The notes below the pieces were generated by a model. That model was not told the DNA's origin. It was given only the letters and a program-made list of their open reading frames with translations, and made no database searches. Positions 1-6,500 of a DNA stretch of 11,074 nucleotides are shown here, in pieces. Source of the DNA: Schwartzia sp. (in: firmicutes) (GTDB lineage Bacteria; Bacillota; Negativicutes; Selenomonadales; Selenomonadaceae); NCBI GenBank assembly GCA_024691625.1, contig JAILNL010000168.1, positions 1-11,074 of the forward strand, given 5' to 3'. A program made the position numbers and the translations under genes. Within the stretch, counting starts at the first letter, position 1; every line of letters begins with the position of its first letter.

Positions 1-1
1 G

Positions 2-259
2 GTCGTAGGAGAGGGCAGCGTACACGCCCAGAAATGGCCGAAGGCTGATAAATCCGCACAGGTACAGGATGAAATCGAAATCGTTCTGCAGATTAACGGC
101 AAGGTACGTGATAAGATTGTCGTAGCTGCTTCCCTCGGAAAAGATGAAATTCAGGAAGCTGCACTGGCTCAGCCGCGTGTAAAAGAACTCATCGAGGGCA
201 AGACTATCGTAAAAGTCATCGCCGTTCCGAAAAAACTCGTAAATATCGTTGTGAAGTAA
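2..259 (+). CDS. leuS: Leucyl-tRNA synthetase, C-terminal end (partial)
   Basis: Only the last 85 codons are in the window; the gene enters from the left edge and stops at TAA 257-259. LeuRS is the cytoplasmic class I synthetase that charges tRNA-Leu. The visible piece is the compact C-terminal domain that contacts the tRNA elbow. It is recognisable from [12 protein letters not shown], then the [15 protein letters not shown] segment and the final [15 protein letters not shown], which match the typical bacterial LeuRS ending (VNGKvR...KviyVPgKLvNiV). The end is intact. A strong hairpin terminator begins four bases after the stop, so this gene closes its transcription unit. I am confident of the family; nothing can be said about the catalytic core. 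Confidence 0.93.
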   Translation, partial: VVGEGSVHAQKWPKADKSAQVQDEIEIVLQINGKVRDKIVVAASLGKDEIQEAALAQPRVKELIEGKTIVKVIAVPKKLVNIVVK

Positions 260-262
260 TAT

Positions 263-302
263 AAAAGGACGCTGTACAGTGAAAGCTGCGCAGCGTTCTT
301 TT
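263..302 (+). terminator. Rho-independent terminator of leuS
   Basis: AAAAGGACGCTG (263-274) pairs with CAGCGTTCTTTT (291-302): twelve pairs with one G-U wobble around a 16-nt loop. The downstream arm ends in CTTTT. It sits directly after the leuS stop. Confidence 0.85.
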
Positions 303-348
303 GCTATGTTTATTGAGCTGCAATAGAGCATGCAGAGAAAAGATTATC

Positions 349-376
349 TTGCAAAATAATCAGAGTGGATTAAAAT
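349..376 (+). promoter_or_regulatory. Candidate sigma-A promoter of the toxin-antitoxin pair
   Basis: TTGCAA (349-354), a 16-base spacer and TAAAAT (371-376). It lies between the leuS terminator and the antitoxin gene, and would start transcription near 383, just upstream of the palindrome at 390-403. It is the only reasonable -35/-10 pair I find in this gap. Confidence 0.55.
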
Positions 377-389
377 CAAAGTAGAAGGA

Positions 390-403
390 GTGGGAAATCC
401 CAC
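390..403 (+). promoter_or_regulatory. Palindrome GTGGGAAATCCCAC, candidate operator of the TA module
   Basis: GTGGGA and TCCCAC are perfect 6-base inverted arms separated by AA. The palindrome lies between the predicted transcription start and the ribosome binding site (AGGAGG 407-412). Type II antitoxins usually bind such palindromes to repress their own operon, and AbrB/MazE-like proteins bind DNA through the N-terminal fold present here. That the antitoxin binds this site is inferred. A hairpin masking the ribosome binding site is less likely, because the stem is short. Confidence 0.5.
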
Positions 404-420
404 AAAAGGAGGAGCTTATT

Positions 421-666
421 ATGAATGTTTCTGTAGTTACAGATTATACAGCGCATCTTGATTCAAAGCGACGGATTACACTTCGCGGGGCAAAGCATGA
501 ATATTATAGAGTAAAAGAATACGAAAACGGATGCATTCTTCTTGAGCCTCGCGAGTTGGTTGTGCCCAAGGAAATATCGAAGAAAACTCTTGCTGTGATA
601 GATGAAGCCATACGCAGCTACAACGCCGGAAAAGTATCTGACCCGATTGATTTAACGGGGTTCTGA
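421..666 (+). CDS. AbrB/MazE-like antitoxin (putative)
   Basis: An 81-residue protein with a strong AAGGAGGAG ribosome binding site (406-414), eight bases before ATG 421. Residues about 11-46 (AHLDSKRRITLRGA...YYRVKEYENGCILLEPREL) have the look of an AbrB/SpoVT swapped-hairpin DNA-binding domain, with 'D-S-K-x-R-I-T-L' followed by 'Y-E-x-G-x-I-x-L-E-P'. Residues about 52-81 (ISKKTLAVIDEAIRSYNAGKVSDPIDLTGF) form an amphipathic helix plus 'GKVSxPIDL', typical of antitoxin tails that wrap a RelE-type toxin. The expected role is to neutralise the downstream toxin and repress the operon through the palindrome at 390-403. The toxin frame opens two bases after this stop. The local sequence looks more AT-rich than leuS or mfd, consistent with horizontal acquisition. 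The family call rests on pattern and context only. Confidence 0.7.
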   Translation: MNVSVVTDYTAHLDSKRRITLRGAKHEYYRVKEYENGCILLEPRELVVPKEISKKTLAVIDEAIRSYNAGKVSDPIDLTGF

Positions 667-668
667 AC

Positions 669-692
669 ATGAGCTTTGTTATTCGTATGTGA
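669..692 (+). other. Seven-codon frame in phase with the toxin, closed by TGA
   Basis: ATG 669 lies two bases after the antitoxin stop (664-666), the usual place for a coupled toxin start. It reads MSFVIRM and then hits TGA at 690-692. The frame is the same as that of the toxin body and continues ISEM into ATG 702. This is either the remains of the original toxin N-terminus cut by a nonsense or indel change, or a mini-leader that lowers toxin translation by forcing reinitiation. Confidence 0.6.
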
Positions 693-701
693 ATCTCTGA
701 A

Positions 702-1052
702 ATGTTGCAGTTATGGTCGGATTTGTCGCAGAAATACGCTGCCGGAACCATTTCGAAAAAAGAATCAACCCTCTATACTAAATGGGGCAAGGCATTGAGG
801 CTTCTTTCGCAAGATCCACTTTATCCTAGTTTGCACACACATGAGATTGAACCGCTCACAAGAAGGTACGGTGTTAAGGTTTGGCAATCGTATCTTGAAA
901 ATAATACTAGTCGTGCTATGCGTATGTATTGGGTTTATGGTCCAAGTCGTAAGGATATAACTATCATTGGTTTGGAGCCTCATCCTGAAGATAAAAAGAA
1001 TGGCGCATACGATAAAATTTCTTTGTCAGACATGCCTACATTTGATGAGTGA
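702..1052 (+). CDS. RelE/ParE-superfamily toxin (putative), possibly 5'-truncated
   Basis: A 116-residue basic protein in the second position of the TA operon. Helical residues 1-40 are followed by a beta-rich core: HEIEPLTRRYGVKVWQSYLEN (47-67), then RAMRMYWVYG (71-80), ITIIGLEPHPEDKK (86-99) and GAYDKISLSD (101-110). The pattern 'kvwqSYlenn..R.mr.yw.yGp...itiigLePHped' is that of RelE-fold mRNA-interfering toxins. Arg71, Arg74, Tyr76 and the late His94 are candidate active-site residues by position only. No good ribosome binding site precedes ATG 702. An upstream ATG (669) in the same frame is better placed for coupling but is separated by TGA 690-692. The gene may therefore start at 702 with eleven residues missing, by reinitiation, or be a weakened toxin. 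The antitoxin partner is upstream and a terminator follows at once. Confidence 0.68.
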   Translation: MLQLWSDLSQKYAAGTISKKESTLYTKWGKALRLLSQDPLYPSLHTHEIEPLTRRYGVKVWQSYLENNTSRAMRMYWVYGPSRKDITIIGLEPHPEDKKNGAYDKISLSDMPTFDE

Positions 1053-1061
1053 GGTTAACTA

Positions 1062-1102
1062 AAAATGACTCTCAATGAACTTGATTCATTGAGAGTCATT
1101 TT
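1062..1102. terminator. Bidirectional terminator between TA operon and HD-GYP gene
   Basis: AAAATGACTCTCAATGAA (1062-1079) and its exact reverse complement (1085-1102) form a perfect 18-bp stem with a CTTGA loop. The arms end in TTTT on the plus strand and TTTTT on the minus strand. It lies between two convergent genes that stop at 1052 (plus) and 1115 (minus), so it can end transcription in both directions. Confidence 0.9.
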
Positions 1103-1114
1103 GCTTAGCTTGGA

Positions 1115-2185
1115 TTAGTTTTTCGGGTTGTACTCGATAATCTGCATGTTCGGATACTGATTCAAATCGAGGAGTTCGTCCTGCGTGAGACGGATGAGAG
1201 GTCTTGCCGCATAATCGTTCTTGTAGCGGACGATTGTGCCGATAAGTCCGTTCTGGAGCATGACGCGCGAGCCGAGGAATGCGTCCTTGATGTGTTCGAG
1301 GAATGGGACGCATACGTTCGGGTCGAGCTTCGTGTACATGTCGGCTGTTATGCGGTCGATAGCCTCGAAAGGTGTGCTCTTGCGAGCGCCTTCACGCTCT
1401 GTAGTGATATTATCATACAGATTGCAGACTGCAATGATTCGCGCGTACAGATGGATGTTTTCGGCACCCGAAAGATTGAAGGGGAAGCCTGAGCCATCCA
1501 TGCATTCATGGTGCTGCATAGCAGCGAGCTTAACGCCATCGGAGAGATTCGGACTTGCGTTTAATATCTGCTGACCGTCCATAGTATGCTGTATATAAGC
1601 GTCAAGGTCATCTCCGCGCAGGTTTTCAACCTGCTTATCAATAAGGCGCTGCGGGAATTTTGTTTTTCCTATGTCATGAAGGAAGCCTGCGAGAATAATA
1701 TCCTGTGTTTCCTGCTTGTCCTTGTGCATCCATTTTGCAAGAACGCCGGCAAGAATAGCAACTCGGACCGAATGGTTGTAAATATCTGTTGCAAGATGGT
1801 TTACTTCAAGCAGATAATCAATAGCGCCGCTTTGCTTTGCAAGAGGTGCCAGCGTATCTGAAACCATGGTGCGTGTTTTTTCTACAGGCGCCTGATTGGA
1901 ATTTGCGGTTTCATCAAAAATAGAACGCGCCGTGCTGAGAACTTCTTTGTATTCCGTTACAAATGCATTGCTCGGATTGAACATTGCGGAGACATTCTGG
2001 AATGTTTCGCTGAGTTCATATTCATCCTTGACATAGACGGTGGGAATATCCAAAAAGCCCAACCGCGTTATATGTGCCTTCGTCAGAAGTGTTCCCTCGG
2101 AAAGCACGACAACCATGTCGTCATTGATGATGGAGCGTGCGAGAATCATACCGGGATTTAATTCCTCCAGAGATACAGATCGCAC
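1115..2185 (-). CDS. HD-GYP domain protein (putative cyclic-di-nucleotide phosphodiesterase)
   Basis: 356 residues, starting at GTG (2185-2183) behind AAGGGGG (2193-2199 on the minus strand). Residues 1-60 have the 'L.PGMiLAr.I...dm.vLsEGtlLTkaHI.rL.f..ip.VYV.DEYEL' lead common in Bacillota HD-GYP proteins. Residues about 118-285 form the HD-GYP domain: H138 in NHSVRVA, H170-D171 with K174 in LHDIGK, H200, and H225-H226 followed by DGSGFP (230-235). The end (305-350) is a small beta domain, GSRVMLQNGLIGTIVRYKND. HD-GYP enzymes hydrolyse c-di-GMP or related dinucleotides with a two- or three-metal site. Here the signature Tyr of GYP is Phe, and the usual D in the 'aRI.aVaD.yD' element is Asn255 (CNLYDN), so activity may differ or be lost. 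No membrane segment or sensor domain is visible. It is monocistronic between its own promoter and the shared terminator. Confidence 0.9.
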   Translation of the reverse strand: MRSVSLEELNPGMILARSIINDDMVVVLSEGTLLTKAHITRLGFLDIPTVYVKDEYELSETFQNVSAMFNPSNAFVTEYKEVLSTARSIFDETANSNQAPVEKTRTMVSDTLAPLAKQSGAIDYLLEVNHLATDIYNHSVRVAILAGVLAKWMHKDKQETQDIILAGFLHDIGKTKFPQRLIDKQVENLRGDDLDAYIQHTMDGQQILNASPNLSDGVKLAAMQHHECMDGSGFPFNLSGAENIHLYARIIAVCNLYDNITTEREGARKSTPFEAIDRITADMYTKLDPNVCVPFLEHIKDAFLGSRVMLQNGLIGTIVRYKNDYAARPLIRLTQDELLDLNQYPNMQIIEYNPKN

Positions 2186-2281
2186 AATAATTCCCCCTTC
2201 ATGAGTTAGATTTTCGTTGCCGTTAAAAAAGATAATTCTTCAACATATTTTATATTCGCCATTCATGCCAAAATTCCTTTT

Positions 2282-2311
2282 ATTATAATAAAATTTTTTC
2301 AAATAAGACAA
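2282..2311 (-). promoter_or_regulatory. Candidate promoter of the HD-GYP gene
   Basis: Read on the minus strand: TTGTCT (2311-2306), an 18-base spacer and a perfect TATAAT (2287-2282), about 90 bases upstream of the ribosome binding site. The spacer contains an A-tract followed by a T-tract. It is divergent from the antiporter promoter in the same gap. Confidence 0.6.
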
Positions 2312-2341
2312 TCGTTTGGTTTTCATCATAAAAGACTGTTC

Positions 2342-2370
2342 TTGTTTGTGACTTAGCTATATGATAGAAT
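2342..2370 (+). promoter_or_regulatory. Promoter of the cation antiporter gene, extended -10
   Basis: TTGTTT (2342-2347), a 17-base spacer and TAGAAT (2365-2370), preceded by TG one base upstream (TATGATAGAAT). The same TATGATAGAAT element recurs at the promoter at 9139-9167. Confidence 0.7.
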
Positions 2371-2410
2371 TATCAAGTTATTGTTTTTATGTTTTTAAGG
2401 AGAGTGTCAG

Positions 2411-3445
2411 ATGTTAACAGCAATCATTACATCCGTCATATCGCTTGTGGTCGAATTTTTCTTTCTCATTAAGGGCGCTGATGCGTTTGTAGAGGGAAGC
2501 TCTGCAGTCGCGAAAAGGCTTCATGTACCGCCTCTTATCATAGGACTTACTATTGTGTCCCTGGGCACGAGTCTGCCCGAGCTGGCTGTCAGCGTGACGG
2601 CTGCGCTTGCGGGAAGCAATTCTCTCGCAATAAGCAATGTTACCGGGTCAAATATTTTCAATACTGTCGTTGTTCTGGGTATGAGCGCGGTTTTTGTTCC
2701 GCTGGCGGTTGACGGCTCAACACGCAAGTTTGATATCCCGTTCTCCATACTGGCGATGATTGTCATGATAGCCCTTGCTCTTACGGGAGCAAAGCCGGCG
2801 GACGGAAACATTGGTGTGCTTGACCGTGCAGATGGAATAGTTCTCCTCGGACTGTTTGCTTTTTTCCTGGCGAGGACGATATATGCTGCTTTGAAGTTCA
2901 GAAATGAAAAGCTTCAGGCTGAGGCTGAGCAGATGCAGGAGGATATTACGGAGGAGGCTCCGAAATCCATGCCCGCGGCTGCGCTTTATATTGTACTGGG
3001 CATTATTGCCATAATCGCAGGCGGTGACCTTGTCGTAGGCGGTGACCGTATGGTTGCAGGTATGGAGTTCCACTACGGCGCAATCACAGTTGCACGTCTT
3101 TTCGGCCTTTCGGAAACACTTATCGGTCTCACCATTGTCGCATGCGGAACAAGTCTTCCGGAGCTTGTAACATCTGTTGTGGCAGCCAAAAAAGACGAGG
3201 TGGATATGGCGGTAGGAAATGCCGTCGGGTCCAATATCTTTAATGTTTTGGGAATCCTCGGTGTAGCAACGGTTATCCAGCCTGTTGCTCTTATCATGGA
3301 AAATTTAATTGATGCAGGCGTGCTTCTTGTGGTCAGTGTTATTCTCCTTATCTGTTCATGGACCAAGGGAACTATCTCACGCAATGAAGGCATTTTTATG
3401 CTTGCGTTTTATTTAATCTATCTCATGTATATTTGTATGCGCTGA
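2411..3445 (+). CDS. Ca2+/Na+ (cation/proton) antiporter, CaCA family, YrbG type
   Basis: A 344-residue integral membrane protein with AAGGAG (2397-2402) before ATG 2411. It contains the two inverted alpha repeats of the calcium/cation antiporter superfamily: [13 protein letters not shown] (45-57) with [10 protein letters not shown] (75-84), and [13 protein letters not shown] (239-251) with [10 protein letters not shown] (269-278). The two GTSLPE glutamates (E57, E251) and the GSNIFN asparagines are the known cation-coordinating positions and are intact. About ten hydrophobic segments can be drawn, five per half, joined by an acidic Glu/Gln-rich cytoplasmic loop (164-186). The expected role is exchange of Ca2+ against Na+ or H+; the exact ions cannot be read from sequence. 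Between helix 6 and alpha-2, a stretch of about 11 residues ([11 protein letters not shown], 212-222) lengthens the usual 'GGdLvvdgA..iAr.[10 protein letters not shown]' path. It follows a repeated GGD-V pattern (see the repeat at 3019-3047). Confidence 0.93.
   Translation: MLTAIITSVISLVVEFFFLIKGADAFVEGSSAVAKRLHVPPLIIGLTIVSLGTSLPELAVSVTAALAGSNSLAISNVTGSNIFNTVVVLGMSAVFVPLAVDGSTRKFDIPFSILAMIVMIALALTGAKPADGNIGVLDRADGIVLLGLFAFFLARTIYAALKFRNEKLQAEAEQMQEDITEEAPKSMPAAALYIVLGIIAIIAGGDLVVGGDRMVAGMEFHYGAITVARLFGLSETLIGLTIVACGTSLPELVTSVVAAKKDEVDMAVGNAVGSNIFNVLGILGVATVIQPVALIMENLIDAGVLLVVSVILLICSWTKGTISRNEGIFMLAFYLIYLMYICMR
3019..3047 (+). repeat. In-frame 11-base direct repeat inside the antiporter gene
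   Basis: AGGCGGTGACC occurs at 3019-3029 and again at 3037-3047, exactly 18 bases apart. It encodes GGDLVV followed by GGDRMV. It looks like an old 18-base tandem duplication at the start of the extra loop before the second alpha repeat. Confidence 0.6.
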
Positions 3446-3463
3446 AAAATGTTGTATTATAAA
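3433..3463 (+). promoter_or_regulatory. Weak candidate promoter for the mfd operon
   Basis: TTGTAT (3433-3438) is followed by TATTAT (3455-3460, 16-base spacer) or by TATAAA (3458-3463, 19-base spacer). Position supports it: it straddles the end of the antiporter gene, and no room for a promoter remains between the terminator at 3528-3559 and mfd. The elements are weak, and readthrough from the antiporter promoter is an alternative. Confidence 0.4.
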
Positions 3464-3474
3464 GTAAAGCATAT

Positions 3475-3497
3475 ACAGGCGGAGTTTTAGCGTCTGT
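3475..3497 (+). other. Hairpin in the mfd leader
   Basis: ACAGGCG (3475-3481) pairs with CGTCTGT (3491-3497): seven pairs with one G-U and a 9-base loop. It would lie near the 5' end of a transcript begun at the candidate promoter 3433-3463. There is no T-run, so it is not a terminator. Its function is unknown. Confidence 0.35.
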
Positions 3498-3527
3498 TGG
3501 CTGAGATACACATACACGGATGAAAAC

Positions 3528-3559
3528 GGACTACTGATGAATTCGTCAGCAGTCCTTTT
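3528..3559 (+). terminator. Intrinsic terminator just upstream of mfd (possible attenuator)
   Basis: GGACT (3528-3532) pairs with AGTCC (3551-3555). After one A-C mismatch, CTGATG pairs with CGTCAG across an AATT loop. TTTT follows at 3556-3559. The first base of the mfd ribosome binding site is only nine bases further on. It can end the antiporter transcript, but any transcript reaching mfd from upstream must pass through it. Confidence 0.75.
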
Positions 3560-3579
3560 GGTGTTGCAGGAGGAAAGTA

Positions 3580-6500
3580 ATGAAAGCTCTTTTTGCCGCT
3601 ATGAGGCAGGATAAAAATATAGCTGAAATATGTGAGGCGTTCGCGAAGAAAAAGCATCAAAGCTTTGTTTACGGTTTGGCGGATGCTCCGAAGCATGCGG
3701 TTTTGGCGGCAGCGTATGACGCCGTTGACTGTCCGTGGATTATCATCACACCGGACCAGGCGGCTCTTTCGGCGTGGAGAGATGACCTGTCGTTTCTGCT
3801 TCCGGAAACAAAAGTGGTGGAGCTTCCTGAGGTAGACCAGGCAAATTTTGCGGTGGCTGCAAAGAGTATTGAGCTTATGGCAAAAAGAATGGACGTTCTC
3901 GGACGTCTTATGCGCCATGAGTCTGTGGTGGTTTTGACAACCGCAGCGGCAGCGATACAGAAGGGCATGTCCCGTCAGGAGTTTGCGCGTCTCAGTCTTT
4001 CGCTGAAGATTGGTGATGTTATGGAGCGTGAAGAGCTCCTGCAGCGCCTTACAAATCTCGGGTATGAGCATGCGGCAGAGGTAGAACGCATGGGACAGTT
4101 CAGCGCCCGCGGCGGTATTGTGGACGTGTTTCCTATCAATATGCTCAGTCCTGTGCGTATTGAGTTTTTTGATGATGAAATAGATTCTCTCCGTGAATTT
4201 GAAATAGAGTCCATGCGCTCCACAAACAATATCGGAGAGGTACGTGTACTTCCACTGGCTGATACGGACGCTTCCGGACGGCCTGAAATATTTATTTCCT
4301 ATCTTGAAGGAAACGGTGTTGTTCAATTTGATGAGCCTATGCGAATCAGAGAGAGCATACGTCAGAGCATAAGAGAAAATCCGGATATAAAAACACAGGT
4401 TTTTTCGTGGGAGGATTTGCTTGAGGCAAGTGCGCCGAATAATGTTTTTTATACGGCGCTGATGCTGCAGAAGGTGCATGACGCAGATCCTGATGCTATC
4501 ATGAGTGTCGTTGTAAAAGCCGTTGCGCCGTATCAGAAGCAGTTTGACCTCTTTACGGGGGATATGAAGGAATGGCACGAAAACGGGCAAAAGCTGCTTG
4601 TACTTCTGGGTGACAATATAAAATGCTCGTCCATGAGGGAAATGCTTGCGAAAAACCGTATTCCTTCCGTGGCAATCCCGAACCCCGACCATCTTGACGA
4701 AAAGCTTGTAAGCGTTGCGGAGGGTATTCTGTCGGGGGGCTTTGAGCTGCCTGACGCAAAGCTTGTAGTCGTCACCGAAAAGGATATTTTCGGGCATCAG
4801 AAAAAGAAGCGTAGAATGCTGTCAACTCCCGATGCAAGCAAAATATCCCATTTCCGTGAAATACATACGGGAGATTATGTTGTCCATGTAAATCACGGTA
4901 TCGGAAAATATCTTGGCGTAATCACTCTTGATGTCGGCGGCGTAAAGAAGGATTATCTGCACATAAAATACGGCGGGGACGATAAGCTCTTTGTCCCGAC
5001 GGACCAGGTGCAGCTTTTACAGAAATATATAGGCTCAGAGGGTGAGACTCCGCGCCTTCATAAAATGGGAGGCACGGAATGGGCAAAGGCTAAAGCAAAA
5101 GCAAAAGCGTCCGCGGAGGATATTGCCCAGGACCTCATAAAGCTCTATGCAAAGCGCCGTGAAACAGTGGGCTTTGCATATCCTGAGGATACGCCGTGGC
5201 AGAAGGAATTTGAAGATGCCTTTCAGTACGAGGAAACACCGGACCAGCTAGCAGCCATACGGGATATAAAAAGCGATATGGAAAAGCCTGTCCCCATGGA
5301 CCGTCTGCTTTGCGGTGATGTGGGCTTCGGAAAGACAGAGGTTGCTATCCGTGCCGCTTTTAAGGCGGTTATGGGCGGACGTCAGGTTGCAGTGCTGGTT
5401 CCGACTACAGTTTTGGCGCAGCAGCATTATCAGACCTTTTCGGAGCGGTTTATGAAATTCGGTCCGAATGTTGATGTTATCTGCCGTTTCCGCACGGCGA
5501 AGGAGCAGAAGGCTACACTGGAAAAGACTGCCGAGGGCAGAGTGGATATACTCATAGGAACCCATGCTCTTTTGAATTCCCGCAAGGTGAAATTCAAGGA
5601 CTTGGGGCTTTTGATTGTTGACGAGGAGCAGCGGTTCGGAGTAAAGCAGAAGGAAAAAATCAAAAAGCTTTCTGCGGGTATCGATGTGCTTACCCTGTCG
5701 GCTACACCTATTCCGCGTACCCTGCACATGTCGCTTGTGGGTGCAAGGGATATGAGTATTATCGAAACACCTCCTGCGGAGCGTTACCCGATACAGACAT
5801 ACGTCATTGAGTCGAATGAAAGCATTATCGCGGGAGCAATACGGAGAGAGTTAAAACGCGGAGGACAGATATATTTTATATACAACCGTGTCGAAACAAT
5901 AGACCGTATGCGCCTGAAGCTGGAAGCACTGGTGCCTGAGGCAAGAATACAGACGGCGCACGGGCAGATGCCTGAGGATATGCTTGAAAGAGTCATGATG
6001 GATTTCTACGAGGGTGAGTATGATATTCTCCTTGCTACCAGTATTGTAGAAAACGGTCTTGACGTAGCCAATGCCAATACAATTATTGTCTACAATGCCG
6101 ATTATTTCGGATTGTCGCAGCTTTATCAGATGCGAGGGCGTGTTGGACGAAGCAAGAAAATGGCGTTTGCTTATTTCGTTTATCAGCGGGATAAGGTTCT
6201 GACAGAGACAGCCGAAAAAAGACTGCAGGCAATGAAGGAATTTGCCGAGCTTGGCGCGGGCTTCAAAATTGCAATGCGCGATCTGGAGATACGCGGCGCA
6301 GGCAATCTTCTTGGTTCGCAGCAGCATGGTCATATAGCGAGCGTTGGTTTTGAGATGTACTGTCAGCTGCTTGATGAAGCTGTTCAGCAGCTTCGTACCG
6401 GGCAGCCTGTCAAGGAAATTCCCGAGCCTGTCATCGAGCTTACCGTCGAGGCATATCTTGATGGCGGATATATTGATGACGCAATGCATAAGATTGAGAT

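Noticed and set aside
316..335. CTGCA...TGCAG inverted repeat upstream of the TA promoter
   Set aside because: Only five pairs with an 8-base loop and no relation to a promoter or T-run.
3487..4797. A 436-codon open frame on the minus strand overlapping the start of mfd
   Set aside because: It is fully antisense to the well-conserved Mfd N-terminus. Its product is a low-quality mix of His, Arg, Cys and Lys with no recognisable domain, so it is a shadow of mfd codon use.
5248..6489. Further long minus-strand frames under mfd (for example 5248-5727 and 5851-6489)
   Set aside because: Antisense to helicase motifs, without recognisable domains; best explained as shadows.
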